This document shows, in pieces, positions 28,049 through 37,010 of a stretch of DNA of 64,000 nt; the first letter of the stretch is position 1, and every line of letters starts with the position of its first letter. Under the pieces are notes generated by a model. It was given only the letters and a program-made list of their open reading frames with translations. It was not told where the DNA came from and did not search any database. The stretch lies in assembly GCA_963843685.1 (NCBI GenBank), contig CAWJLO010000028.1, positions 10,332-74,331 of the forward strand. Reading direction: 5' to 3'. Origin of the DNA: DASQHL01 sp963843685 (GTDB lineage Bacteria; Chloroflexota; Dehalococcoidia; DSTF01; JACRBR01). A program made the position numbers and the translations under genes.

Positions 28049-28726
28049 ATGCGGCATTCGATTGATGAGGGAGACGCGCGGCGGCTGCTCGGTGGCAGCC
28101 CGGTGGCGTTGATCACGACGGCGTGGCACGGCAACCAGAACGTGATGCCGGCGATCTTCGTCACGCCGCTGAGCATCGACCCGCCGCTGGTGGGCGTGGC
28201 GGTGCACCCGGCGCGGCACACGCACGACATGATCCGGTTCAGCGAGGAGTTCGCGCTGAACATCCCGACGCGGCAGTTGCTGCATCACGTCCAGTACCTG
28301 GGCAGCGTCAGCGGATCCGAGCTGAACAAGTTCGAGCTGACGCGGCTGCCGACGTTCAAGGCGCGGAAGGTCTCGGCGCCGCTGCTGGAGGGCTGCGTCG
28401 GCTGGATCGAGTGCGGGGTGGAAGATACGTACCGGATCGGCGACCACACGCTGTTCGTGGGGAAGGTGGCGGCGGTGCAGGCGGAGCAGGACGCGTTCGA
28501 CGGCACGTGGCTGCTGGCCGACCCGGAGGAGCGCCCGCTGCACTACCTGGGGGTCAACTTTTACTCGCTGCTCGGCGAACGGCTGGAGGCGCGTATCCCG
28601 CAGGCTGCCGACATCAAGCGGGACGTCGAGGCCGGCACGGCGGCACTCGACGAGGAGTCGGAGACCGAGGCAGCGGAGCGTCGCGAGAAGCGCGAGCAGG
28701 GCGAGGACGAAGCGCGCCGGGGTTGA
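28049..28726 (+). CDS. Flavin reductase-like FMN-binding protein
   Basis: A 225-residue protein of the flavin reductase domain family (split-barrel FMN binding). Features are GSPVALITTAWHGNQNVMP, PLSIDPPLVGVAVHPARHTH, EEFALNIPTRQL and the substrate-side GCVGWIECGVEDTYRIGDHTLF (core GWIECGVED). Such proteins reduce FMN for a partner or act as oxidoreductases. The last 40 residues are a charged Glu/Arg tail of low complexity. ATG 28049 follows GTGGAG at 8 bases; an upstream start at 28001 is unlikely. Confidence 0.85.
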   Translation: MRHSIDEGDARRLLGGSPVALITTAWHGNQNVMPAIFVTPLSIDPPLVGVAVHPARHTHDMIRFSEEFALNIPTRQLLHHVQYLGSVSGSELNKFELTRLPTFKARKVSAPLLEGCVGWIECGVEDTYRIGDHTLFVGKVAAVQAEQDAFDGTWLLADPEERPLHYLGVNFYSLLGERLEARIPQAADIKRDVEAGTAALDEESETEAAERREKREQGEDEARRG

Positions 28727-29123
28727 TGCGCCGCGGCGGGACGGGCCGGGCGTCCGTCGGACGCGATCCGCGGAGGACGTGCGAGAGGCCGGACTCCCCG
28801 CCTCGTCCGGCCCCTCAACCCTGCGCCGTGTGACGAACCACACACCGCCTGGTTCCTGAGTTCAACAGGCCGAGGATAGACCGCGCACATTAACGTGCCG
28901 TCATCGCGTGTCAACAGTGTGTCAAAGGCGACCGGACGAGGGCGGCACGGCGGGTTGTCGCTTCAACGAGGAGCGCGTGTGGCGCTGCCCTGCGGCCCCA
29001 CCGGCGTCGGACGGGCGACCTGCTCACGAACCTGATCGTTGAACGCGATGTGTATCCTTTCCGTACGCGCCACTCGCCCGGCTGCTGGCGCCAAGCTTCC
29101 TACGACGACGGAGGGTGCAGGCA
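28727..29123. other. Intergenic region, no supported gene
   Basis: About 400 bases between two genes on the plus strand. No frame resembles a family. It contains the leader of the reductase-like gene that follows. No clear terminator hairpin was found. Confidence 0.35.
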
Positions 29124-29684
29124 GTGCGACCTCTTCGGTATTCCATCAACGTCACGCTTGACGGGTGCTGCGATCATCGGGCAATCCCGGCGGACGAAGA
29201 ATTGCATCGTCACGCGGTGGAGAACCTCACGCAGGCTGATGCCCTCCTCTTCGGCCGGGTAACGTACGAAATGATGGAGGAAGCGTGGCGGCTGCCGCCG
29301 GGGACGGGAGCGCGCCCGGATTGGATGGCCGATTGGATGGAACCCTTCGCGCGGACGATCGACGCGGCGAAGAAGTACGTCGTGTCGAGCACGCTGGAGC
29401 GGGTCGATTGGAACGCGGAGCTCGTCCGCGGGGATCTGGGGGAGGCCGTTCAACAACTCAAGCGGGAGCCGGGAAAGGGACTGTTCGTGGGCGGTGTGAC
29501 GCTCCCCCTGGCGTTGGCGGAACTGGGATTGATCGATGAGTACGAGTTCGTGGTGCATCCCCGGATAGCGGGCCACGGGCCGACGCTGTTCCAGGGGCTC
29601 TCGACGTACGTCGACTTGAAGCTCGTGAACCGGCTGGAGTTCGGATCGGGGGCGGTGGCGATGCGGTATGAGCTGAAGAGGTAA
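29124..29684 (+). CDS. Dihydrofolate reductase/RibD C-terminal family protein
   Basis: A 186-residue protein of the RibD C-terminal/DHFR-like fold. It starts RYSINVTLDGCCDH, has the NADPH-site ADALLFGRVTYEMM, then YVVSSTLERVDWNAELV, GLFVGGVTLPLALAELGLIDEY (core FVGGVTL) and VVHPRIAGHGPTLFQG. Most homologues are annotated only as dihydrofolate reductase family and their substrates are unknown. GTG 29124 is preferred because GGAGGG at 29110-29115 sits 8 bases upstream; GTG 29115 overlaps that site. Confidence 0.88.
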   Translation: MRPLRYSINVTLDGCCDHRAIPADEELHRHAVENLTQADALLFGRVTYEMMEEAWRLPPGTGARPDWMADWMEPFARTIDAAKKYVVSSTLERVDWNAELVRGDLGEAVQQLKREPGKGLFVGGVTLPLALAELGLIDEYEFVVHPRIAGHGPTLFQGLSTYVDLKLVNRLEFGSGAVAMRYELKR

Positions 29685-29880
29685 CGCGCGGTTGCCGCGT
29701 GTCAGCGTCGTGTGGAAGACGGCTGGAGACGCCGCGGCCGAGATGAGCCGGCTGCCTTGCCCGTAACATAACCCTCACGTAAAGTCCGATCGCTGTCCAA
29801 ACGGGGAACTCGGACGGCGTCAGCTCACTCCCAGCGCGGCCCGCTCGGCCGCTTCAATCACCGCTTGAGGAGGCATCACT

Positions 29881-30816
29881 GTGGGCAATCGTCTGGAAGG
29901 CAAGGTCGCGATCGTCACGGGCGGCGGCCGTGGTATCGGCAGGGGCGAGTGCCTGGCGCTTGCGGCCGAGGGCGCGCGCGTGGTCGTCAACGACTTCGGC
30001 GGCAGCGCCGCCGGCACTGGCGGCGAGAAGGGGCCGGCGGACCACGTGGTCGACGAAGTCAAGAAGATGGGAAGCGACGCCGTCGCCAACTACGACAACG
30101 TGGCGGACTTCGAGGCCGGCAACCGCATGGTGCAGCAGGCGATGGACTCGTTCGGGCGGCTCGACATCGTCGTGAACAACGCCGGCATCCTTCGCGACAA
30201 GATGATCTTCAACATGACCGAGGAGGAGTGGGACATCGTCCTGGCGGTCCACCTCAAGGGTCACTTCAACCTGAGCAAGCACGCGGCGGTGATCTTCCGC
30301 CAGCAGCGGAGCGGCGCCTTCGTGCACACGGCGTCGGAGTCGGGGCTGGGGAACCGCGGGCAGGGCAACTACGCCGCGGCGAAGGAGGGCATCGTCGGGC
30401 TCTCGCGCACGATCGCGCGCGACATGGGCGGCTACGGCGTGCGCTCCAACGCGCTGCGGCCGCGCGCCGGCACGCGGCTGGTGATCAGCGACGAGATGCG
30501 GGCTGCGGCGTCGCGCGGCGGGGCGGCCGGCATGGGCATGGCGGGGCTGGAGGCGTTCGAGAAGGCGAACCCGCCGGACGCGATCGGTCCGTTCGTGGTG
30601 TGGCTGTGCACGGACGCGGCGTCCAACGTCAACGGGCGTGACTTCCTGGTGTCGGGCACGATGATCGGGCTGTACAGCCTGCCGGAGATCGTGAAGAAGA
30701 CGGACAACCCGGCGGAGAACAAGGTGTGGACGCTGGACGACCTCGACAAGCAGATGCCGTCGGTCGTCGGCGACCTGGTGAACCAGTGGCCGCGGAAGGA
30801 AGAGAAGCCCAAGTAG
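29881..30816 (+). CDS. SDR-family dehydrogenase (multifunctional-enzyme-like 3-hydroxyacyl-CoA dehydrogenase type)
   Basis: A 311-residue short-chain dehydrogenase. NAD(P) binding is shown by VTGGGRGIGRGE and NNAGIL; the active site has Ser in HTASESG and Tyr/Lys in NYAAAKEG. The segment VVVNDFGGSAAGTGGEKG and the long C-terminal extension match the dehydrogenase part of peroxisomal-type multifunctional enzymes, which act on 3-hydroxyacyl-CoA or steroid-CoA. That fits the acyl-CoA ligases and hydratase in the window. GTG 29881 follows TTGAGGAGG. A terminator follows. Confidence 0.88.
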   Translation: MGNRLEGKVAIVTGGGRGIGRGECLALAAEGARVVVNDFGGSAAGTGGEKGPADHVVDEVKKMGSDAVANYDNVADFEAGNRMVQQAMDSFGRLDIVVNNAGILRDKMIFNMTEEEWDIVLAVHLKGHFNLSKHAAVIFRQQRSGAFVHTASESGLGNRGQGNYAAAKEGIVGLSRTIARDMGGYGVRSNALRPRAGTRLVISDEMRAAASRGGAAGMGMAGLEAFEKANPPDAIGPFVVWLCTDAASNVNGRDFLVSGTMIGLYSLPEIVKKTDNPAENKVWTLDDLDKQMPSVVGDLVNQWPRKEEKPK

Positions 30817-30840
30817 GGATAGGTCACAGGGGATAGATCA

Positions 30841-30867
30841 AGACCCCGGTGATGAGCCGGGGTCTTT
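30841..30867 (+). terminator. Terminator between convergent SDR and queA-like genes
   Basis: Stem AGACCCCGG / CCGGGGTCT with loop TGATGAG, followed by TTGCTTTGC. It lies 24 bases after the SDR stop and just before the end of the convergent queA-like gene, so it may serve both. Confidence 0.85.
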
Positions 30868-30875
30868 GCTTTGCT

Positions 30876-31980
30876 TCAGGCGAGCATCAGGTGGAGGTCG
30901 CCGAACTCGTGCCAGAGGTAGCGCTGGCGCAGAGCCTCCGCGTACGCCCGAGCGACGTGATCGCGGCCGCCGATGGCCTCCAGCATGGAGAGGTGGCTCG
31001 CCTGCGGCTCGTGGAGGCCGGTGATGAGGGCATCGACGGCGCGCACGCCGCGATCAGGTGTGACGACGACGTCGGTCCAACCGGCGCCGGCGCTTACGCG
31101 GCCCCGCTCGTCCGCCACGGTCTCCAGCGCGCGCACGACCGTCGTGCCGACGGCGATGACGCGGCCGCCGTTCTCGCGCGCGGCGTTGATGATGCGCGCG
31201 GTCGAGGCGGGCACGCGGTAGGGCTCCGCATACGGGGGCTCCCATGCCTCCAGGCTGGAGACGCCTGTGTGCAGGACGATCGGGGCGACGGCGACGCCTG
31301 ACGGCCACGAGGCGCGTCAGCAGCTCCGGCGTGAAGCCGCGGCCGGCGGAGGGCATCTCCGAGCTACCGGGCTCCGATTCGTACACGGTGCGGTAGCAGT
31401 CGATGGGCCACGGTTGGCTGACGTAGCCGTAGCGGATGGGCTCGCCGTGCGTGTTGAGGTAGTCGATCAGCGGTCGGGGGAGGTCGAGTTGCGCGACCCA
31501 GAGGCGCACGCGTGCTTCGGGCCGGAGCCGGTCGCCGTACGGCGCGAGCAGCGTGACCGATCCGTTCTCCGGCAACCGGACGGTCTCGCCTGGCTGCGCG
31601 TCGAAGAACGGGAGGCTCGCGGGCTCCGCGGGCTGTCGCAGCTCGACGACGCGGAGGCCGGCGGGGAGGGTCGTGGAGAGGTGGACGTCGACCGGGGAGC
31701 CGTCGGCGCGGGTGCCGTGGAGCGCCGCCGGGAGGGTGCCGCTGGTGTTGATGACGACGACGTCGCCTTCGCGGAGGAATCGCGGCAGGTCGCGGAATCG
31801 CGCGTGTTCGATGCGGCGGCCGCCCTCCGACGAGACCATGAGGCGCACGCCGTCGCGCGCGAGGCCGCGGGCTTCGGGCGGCTCGGAGGCTTCGAGCTCC
31901 GGCGGGAGGTCGAAGGCGATGCGGGCGTTTCCGATCGTGTGCTTTCCGCGTCGTGCTTCCGGCGTCATTTGAGCGAGCAT
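30876..31980 (-). CDS. queA: S-adenosylmethionine:tRNA ribosyltransferase-isomerase-like protein (frame shifted near 31300)
   Basis: About 367 residues after removing one base. QueA transfers and isomerises the ribosyl of SAM onto 7-aminomethyl-deazaguanine in tRNA, making epoxyqueuosine. Visible are FDLPPELEASEPPEARGL at the start, VVVINTSGTLPAALHG, IRYGYVSQPWPIDCYRTVY, and RGFTPELLTRL in frame one. Frame two gives VAVAPIVLHTGVSSLE, then IAVGTTVVRALE and the canonical end RYLWHEFGDLHLMLA. An extra base in GCCTGACGG near 31300 accounts for the break. It belongs to the short QueA-like branch. Start ATG 31978-31980 follows GGGAGGAG, 15 bases after an SDR gene. Confidence 0.85.
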
Positions 31981-31994
31981 CGCGGCTCCTCCCA

Positions 31995-32699
31995 TTACAC
32001 GGCGGCCGGCGTCACCTGGCGGGCGACGTAGCGGCCGCTCGGCTGCGTGCCCTCGATCAGGGCGACGATGCCGGGCACGCTGACTTCGGGCGGCGGACGG
32101 TCGGAGATGTCTTCGCCGGGGAACGCTTCCTGGTGCATGCGGGTGTTCATGTCGCCGGGATCGACGGTGTAGATGCGCACGGTGGGCAGCTCGGCGGCGA
32201 GCACGGCGGTGAGCTGTTCGAGCGCGGCCTTGCTGGAGCCGTAGCCGCCCCAACCCTCGTACGGCTCGACCGCGGCGTCGCTGGTGACGTTGACGATGCA
32301 GCCGTCTGCGGCGAGCGCGTCGCGGGCGTGCACGGCCTGGATCAGGCCGAGAGGCGCGATGGCGTTCGTCGCGTAGACGTACTCGAGCACATCGAGCGGG
32401 TAGTCGAGCAGGCGCGGCTGCGGGCTGGGGCCGAGCACGCTGGCGTTGTTGACGATGGCGTCGATGCCACCGGCGGCCGCTTCGGCGAGCGCGGCGCGAT
32501 GCGCGGGATCCGCGACGTCGCCGGGGATGGCGACCACGCTGGTGAGCTGCGCCAACTCGGCGCGCGCCGCCTCGAGCGCGGCCGGGCCGCGGGCGTCGAT
32601 GATGAGGCTCCAGCCGCGGCGGGCCAGCTCACCAGCGAGCGCCAGGCCGAGGCCGCGCGATGCTCCTGTGATCAAGGCTGTGCGTGTCGGTCCGTCCAT
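31995..32699 (-). CDS. SDR-family oxidoreductase
   Basis: A 234-residue short-chain dehydrogenase with LITGASRGLGLALAG (NADP loop), the DARGPAALE specificity segment, NNASVLG, catalytic Ser in NVTSDAAVEPYEG and Tyr/Lys in GYGSSKAALEQ. A C-terminal PGDMNTRMHQEAFPGED follows the substrate loop. Substrate unknown. It is immediately upstream of the queA-like gene on the same strand and probably cotranscribed with it. Confidence 0.87.
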   Translation of the reverse strand: MDGPTRTALITGASRGLGLALAGELARRGWSLIIDARGPAALEAARAELAQLTSVVAIPGDVADPAHRAALAEAAAGGIDAIVNNASVLGPSPQPRLLDYPLDVLEYVYATNAIAPLGLIQAVHARDALAADGCIVNVTSDAAVEPYEGWGGYGSSKAALEQLTAVLAAELPTVRIYTVDPGDMNTRMHQEAFPGEDISDRPPPEVSVPGIVALIEGTQPSGRYVARQVTPAAV

Positions 32700-32877
32700 C
32701 TCGACGCCTCCTGTCTATCCCTGTGAGAAGTATGGGCCGACGCGCGCTGGATCGGATGAGGCGGAGGCCCGATTCGGGAGTACATCGATCGGCGTAGGCC
32801 GTAGATTTGCGAGCGGCAATGTGCGGGAAAGCGTGTATGGCGGAGGCTGCGGGGTCATATGTTACGATCTGGCCCAG

Positions 32878-33225
32878 ATGCTGCGCCGGATTAGCTATCG
32901 CACCGCCGCGACGGCCTTTGTGTTTACAGGACTCTGGTTCGTGCTGGGCCTGTTCTTCCTGTGGACGCCCGTCCCGCACGCGCTGGGCATCCGGGGCGAG
33001 CTGTTCGCCGCGTGGATCGTGTTGTTTCTGCTGATCATGGCCGTGGCCGGGCTGACCCTCTTCTTCGCGGCGATCAACGGCATCTTCCCGCCGAACGTAC
33101 GGGCGCCCGCCCACGCCGAACGTCTCTGGGCCGCTCCGCGCGACGTGCCGGACGCTCATCTCCCACAACGCCCGCATACCGCCGGAGGACACCGCACCGG
33201 CGCGGCGAAGTCTCGCGGCGGCTAA
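32878..33225 (+). CDS. Small membrane protein with two transmembrane helices
   Basis: A 115-residue protein from ATG 32878. Two hydrophobic helices are clear: TAFVFTGLWFVLGLFFLW and LFAAWIVLFLLIMAVAGLTLFF (core WIVLFLLIMAVAGL). The tail of about 40 residues is polar and His/Pro/Arg-rich. No family recognised. The stop is 3 bases before the alpha/beta hydrolase ATG, so the two are probably cotranslated. Function unknown. Confidence 0.6.
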   Translation: MLRRISYRTAATAFVFTGLWFVLGLFFLWTPVPHALGIRGELFAAWIVLFLLIMAVAGLTLFFAAINGIFPPNVRAPAHAERLWAAPRDVPDAHLPQRPHTAGGHRTGAAKSRGG

Positions 33226-33228
33226 CGG

Positions 33229-34125
33229 ATGAACTTCGCGCGCATCAACGGCATCGACATCTGGTACCAACGATCGGATGGGGCCGGGCCGACGCTCGTG
33301 CTCACGCACGGGTTCGCCGGGCCGACGCAGGGATGGCCGCCCATCATCGACGAGTTCCGGGCGCGTTTCGACCTGGTGCTGTACGACGTGCGCGCGCACG
33401 GAAGCACGCACGTGCCTAACGACTCTGCCTCGGTGACGGTGCCGCAGTTCGCGGCGGACCTGGCGGGGCTGATGGATCACCTCGGCATCGAGCAGGCGCA
33501 CGTGGGCGGCGTTTCGATGGGCGGGATGATCAGCGCGCAGTTCGCGTGCGACTTCCCGCACCGGATGCGCTCGCTGATCTTGTGCGACACGACGGCGGGC
33601 AACGCCGAAGGCCCCGACGAGGCGGCCAACGAGGCTGAGCGCTCGCTACGGAAGATCTTCGAGCGCACGGCGGAGATCGCCCAGCACTCCGGCATGGAGG
33701 AGCTGGTGGAGCAGGAGAACCGGTACCGCCACGAGAAGGACGAGTACGCGCACTTCTCGTCGTTCACGCTGGCGGAGCAGGACGCGCGCAACCGGCGCAA
33801 CAAGGTCGACCTGATGACGCGCGTGGGGTACTTGGAGTCGAACAGGGCACTGCGCGACCGGCCGGACCTGACGTCGCGGACGCCATCCATCACGGTGCCG
33901 ACGCTGGTCTCGTGCGGCGAGTGGGACATGTTCCATCCGTGCGCTGAGCGGGACCACCGGTTGATCCCGAACTCGCGCCTGGTGACCATTCGCCGCGCGG
34001 CGCACGCGACGCCGGACTACCAACCGCAGCTCTGGCTGCGCGCGGTCAGCGAGTTCATCGACGACGTTGAGGCTGGACGGGACATCCGGGGCGAGCGGGT
34101 GCTGGCGCCGGCTGAGGGAGACTAG
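33229..34125 (+). CDS. Alpha/beta hydrolase
   Basis: A 298-residue hydrolase like 3-oxoadipate enol-lactonase-type enzymes: oxyanion motif VLTHGFAGPTQGW, strand motif LYDVRAHGSTH, nucleophile elbow GVSMGGM (Ser), acidic residue after VSCGEWDMFHP and the His in RRAAHATPDYQP. It would hydrolyse a small ester or lactone in the cytoplasm; the substrate cannot be read. Start ATG 33229, 3 bases after the small membrane protein gene. Confidence 0.88.
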   Translation: MNFARINGIDIWYQRSDGAGPTLVLTHGFAGPTQGWPPIIDEFRARFDLVLYDVRAHGSTHVPNDSASVTVPQFAADLAGLMDHLGIEQAHVGGVSMGGMISAQFACDFPHRMRSLILCDTTAGNAEGPDEAANEAERSLRKIFERTAEIAQHSGMEELVEQENRYRHEKDEYAHFSSFTLAEQDARNRRNKVDLMTRVGYLESNRALRDRPDLTSRTPSITVPTLVSCGEWDMFHPCAERDHRLIPNSRLVTIRRAAHATPDYQPQLWLRAVSEFIDDVEAGRDIRGERVLAPAEGD

Positions 34126-34139
34126 CGCGATCGGTCGCT

Positions 34140-34946
34140 CTACGTGGTGCGCTGATCCTTGACGGCGTCGCGCACGCGGTCGCGCAGCAGATCGACGCCG
34201 ATGTCGACGGTCCAGGGCGCGAAGTCGTTCCAGCGCGACATGAGAGTCTCGCCGAGGCCGACGTAGACCTCCGGCTGGCGCCAGCGTACGCCGCGGACGA
34301 TCGCGCGGGCGACCTGGTCGGCCGTGGCGGCCGGCATGCCGAGGCGGTCGAACTCGATGCTCTCCGTCATGTCGGTGGCGGTGCCGCCGGGGAAGACGGC
34401 GACGACGTGTACGCCGTCGGGCGCGAGTTCGCGGCGGAGCGCCTCGCTGAATCCGCGCATCGCGAACTTGCTGGCGCAGTACGTCGCGTAGTACGGCATG
34501 CCCATGCGGCCGGCGAGCGACGAGAGGTTGACGATCGTCCCGCTCTTCGCCGCGCGCATGTGGGGCACGGCGAGCTGGGCGAGGCGGATGGGGGCCCAGA
34601 CGTTGACGCCGACCATGCGGCCGACGTCGTCGGGGCCGATCTCGTCGAGGCGGCCGCCGGCGACGACACCGGCGTTGTTCACCAGCACGTCGATGCGGCC
34701 GAACCGTTCGATCGTCTTCTGTATGAGGTTGACGAGATCGTCGTCGACGGCGACATCGCAGCGGATGACGGCGGCGCCGACGCCCCAGCGCCGGGCCTCC
34801 TCGGCCGCCTCCTCCAGCGCGTCCATCCGCCGCCCGCAGACGACGACGTTCGCGCCCTCAGACGCGAACTCCAGCGCGGTCGCGCGTCCGATGCCGCGCC
34901 CGCCTCCGGTGACGACGACGACCTGATCCTTGAATCGCTCGCTCAT
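34140..34946 (-). CDS. SDR-family NAD(P)-dependent oxidoreductase
   Basis: A 268-residue classical short-chain dehydrogenase: VVVTGGGRGIGRATALEF, NNAGVVAGG, catalytic Ser in VNLSSLAGRMG, Tyr/Lys in TYCASKFAMRGF and the PGGTATDMTES substrate loop. An additional C-terminal segment (WRQPEVYVGLGETLM) is typical of membrane-associated reductases acting on long-chain substrates. Start ATG 34944-34946 follows GGAGGTG. It converges on the alpha/beta hydrolase gene. Confidence 0.88.
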   Translation of the reverse strand: MSERFKDQVVVVTGGGRGIGRATALEFASEGANVVVCGRRMDALEEAAEEARRWGVGAAVIRCDVAVDDDLVNLIQKTIERFGRIDVLVNNAGVVAGGRLDEIGPDDVGRMVGVNVWAPIRLAQLAVPHMRAAKSGTIVNLSSLAGRMGMPYYATYCASKFAMRGFSEALRRELAPDGVHVVAVFPGGTATDMTESIEFDRLGMPAATADQVARAIVRGVRWRQPEVYVGLGETLMSRWNDFAPWTVDIGVDLLRDRVRDAVKDQRTT

Positions 34947-35128
34947 GGAACACCTCCGTACCCGGTGCTGTCAGGATCAGTGTACGGCGCGCGAGGGTCA
35001 ACGGCGCATGCGGTTGGATTCGAGGGCCATTGGTCACAACCAGGCGGATTTTCGCCAGCCGCTCATCGTTGGTCGTCCGGGGTCGGCCCGCTACCCTGTC
35101 CGCTGAGCCAGCCCGGGAAGGAGTCACG

Positions 35129-35692
35129 ATGGTCCTGAGCGACCACACGATCAAGGAAGAGATCGCCAAGGGGCGGCTCGTCATCGAGCCGCTGCACCCC
35201 GACGACGTCCAGCCGGCGAGCGTCGACGTGCACATCGACCGGGTGTTCCGCGTGTTCAAGGTGAGCAGCCGGCCGTACATCGACGTGCGGGAGCCGATGG
35301 ACGACCTGACGGACGAGGTCATCATCGACGACGAGCGGCCGTTCTTCATCCATCCCGGCGAGTTCGTGCTGGCGAGCACGCTGGAAGTGCTGACGCTGCC
35401 GGACGACATCCTGGCGCAGGTGGAGGGGAAGAGCTCGCTGGGGCGGATCGGGCTGCTGATCCACGCGACGGCGGGCTTCGTCGACCCGGGCTGGACCGGG
35501 AAGCTGACGCTGGAGCTGTCAAATGTGGCGAAGATGCCGATCGCGCTGCACTTCGGGATGAAGATCGGGCAGCTGAGCTTCCTGCGGATGTCGACGCCCG
35601 TCGACCGGCCGTACGGCAGCCCGGAACTGAAGAGCAAGTACCAGGGGCAGATGGGCCCCACGCCGAGCCGCGCGCACACGGAGTTCCAGTAG
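35129..35692 (+). CDS. dcd: dCTP deaminase
   Basis: A 187-residue member of the trimeric dCTP deaminase/dUTPase fold, making dUTP (or dUMP) for thymidylate synthesis. Motifs are LSDHTIKEEIAKGRLVIEP, ASVDVHIDRVFRVF, HPGEFVLASTLE with the catalytic Glu, GKSSLGRIGLLIHATAGFVDPG (core SSLGRIGL) and LTLELSNV. The C-terminal GPTPSRAHTEF closes the site over substrate. ATG 35129 with GGGAAGGAG upstream; the open frame extends upstream without family sequence. Confidence 0.96.
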   Translation: MVLSDHTIKEEIAKGRLVIEPLHPDDVQPASVDVHIDRVFRVFKVSSRPYIDVREPMDDLTDEVIIDDERPFFIHPGEFVLASTLEVLTLPDDILAQVEGKSSLGRIGLLIHATAGFVDPGWTGKLTLELSNVAKMPIALHFGMKIGQLSFLRMSTPVDRPYGSPELKSKYQGQMGPTPSRAHTEFQ

Positions 35693-35712
35693 GCGGACGG
35701 GAACCCCCAGCG

Positions 35713-36162
35713 TCAGTGGCCGAGGAAGAGCTTGCGGACGCGGTCGATGATGCCGGGCTGGAACCCGGCTTCGCGCTCGCGCTGCCAGGTGCGTTCGGCA
35801 GCGTCGGCGTGGTGCACGTCGGAGACGCGCTGGCGCATGATCTCGCGGACGTGGTCCGCCTTGCCGGCGTCGACCCAGAAACCGTGCTCCTGGTCGCAGG
35901 CATCAAGCTGGAGGTCGTGCGCGCGATAGTCGAATCGCTGCATGGGCTTGCCGCACGAGGGGCACTTGAGGCTGTCGGTCGTCTCGAGGAACTCGATGGT
36001 TCCGGAGAGCGCCTCCGGATCCTGGGTCACGGACTTCTCCAACTCCTCGAGCGCGAGGAGGTCGAACCAGGCGCCGTGACAGGTGGGGCACTCGGACACG
36101 GGGATCCCGTGGATCTTGTCGGGCGTGAGCTGCGCGGCGTCGCGCGGGCAGGTGAGCGTCAC
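35713..36162 (-). CDS. Zinc-ribbon (TFIIB-type) domain protein
   Basis: A 149-residue protein with two zinc ribbons. The first is TCPRDAAQL with Cys5 pairing to ECPTCHGAWFD (Cys-x2-Cys-x-Gly), which is the zf-TFIIB signature. The second has KCPSCGKPM and a later LDACDQEHGFWVDAG. The C-terminal third is a helical, charged region ending IIDRVRKLFLGH. Function unknown, perhaps nucleic-acid or protein binding. ATG 36160-36162 follows GGAGGAGG. Confidence 0.85.
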   Translation of the reverse strand: MTLTCPRDAAQLTPDKIHGIPVSECPTCHGAWFDLLALEELEKSVTQDPEALSGTIEFLETTDSLKCPSCGKPMQRFDYRAHDLQLDACDQEHGFWVDAGKADHVREIMRQRVSDVHHADAAERTWQREREAGFQPGIIDRVRKLFLGH

Positions 36163-36281
36163 GGTTCCTCCTCCTTGATCTCACGATAGCGGATGGAGGA
36201 CGGCGAGGAGGCGAGCAGGGTGCTGCTAACCTGTTGCATTGTGTCGCCATCGTGGTTGAGTGAGGCCGTCGGGAAGGGAGC

Positions 36282-36938
36282 GTGGAAATTTCTCATCGAT
36301 ATCGGGCGGTGATCTTCGACATGGACGGGGTGCTGACGGACAGCGAGCCGGCGTTCTTCGCGGCGGTGAACGACATCCTCGCGCGGTACGGGAAGCACGT
36401 CTCGATCGATGACTACCAGTGGTTCATCGGCATGCACACGCCGGAGATGTGGACGCGGATGCTGGCGGCGCAAGGGATCGACGAGCCCCTGGAGCGGATC
36501 CTGGAGGAGTACGAGACGCCGCTGATGGTCCGCCTGCGCGAGCCGCGCGACCCGCTGCCGGGGGCGCGGGAGCTGATCGACGAGCTGCGGCGGCGCGGGG
36601 TGCCGATCGCGCTGTGCACGGCGTCGTACCAGCGGTGGGTGGACGCGATCCTCGGCGGCGCGGGGCTGACGGGGCTGTTCGACGCGATCTCGGCGGCGGA
36701 CGAGGCGCCGGCGACGAAGCCGGACCCGGCGCCGTACGTGCTTGCGGCGACGAAGCTGGGGATGCGGCCGGAGGAGTGCATCGCGATAGAGGACAGCACG
36801 AACGGGCTGACGTCCGCGCTGGGCTCGGGCGCGTGCGTGATCCAGCTGCGGGCGACGGCGACGGCGGCGCCGCCGATGGCTGGGGTGGCGCGGGTCATCG
36901 GGTCGCTGGCGGAGTTTCCGCTGGAGTGGGTGGGGTAG
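36282..36938 (+). CDS. HAD-superfamily hydrolase (beta-phosphoglucomutase/phosphoglycolate phosphatase type)
   Basis: A 218-residue HAD phosphatase: motif I IFDMDGVLTDSEP, a helical cap, motif II Thr in CTASYQRW, motif III Lys in PATKPDPAPY and motif IV ECIAIEDSTNGL. This is subfamily IA with C1 cap. Substrate may be a sugar phosphate or phosphoglycolate. Start is GTG 36282 following GGAAGGGAG. The membrane protein gene follows on the same strand. Confidence 0.9.
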   Translation: MEISHRYRAVIFDMDGVLTDSEPAFFAAVNDILARYGKHVSIDDYQWFIGMHTPEMWTRMLAAQGIDEPLERILEEYETPLMVRLREPRDPLPGARELIDELRRRGVPIALCTASYQRWVDAILGGAGLTGLFDAISAADEAPATKPDPAPYVLAATKLGMRPEECIAIEDSTNGLTSALGSGACVIQLRATATAAPPMAGVARVIGSLAEFPLEWVG

Positions 36939-37010
36939 CAACCCGCCGGGTGGGTGCTGGCACCCATCGGGAGGCTCCGCGGAACGGACCGGCGCGCCGA
37001 TACCTACATC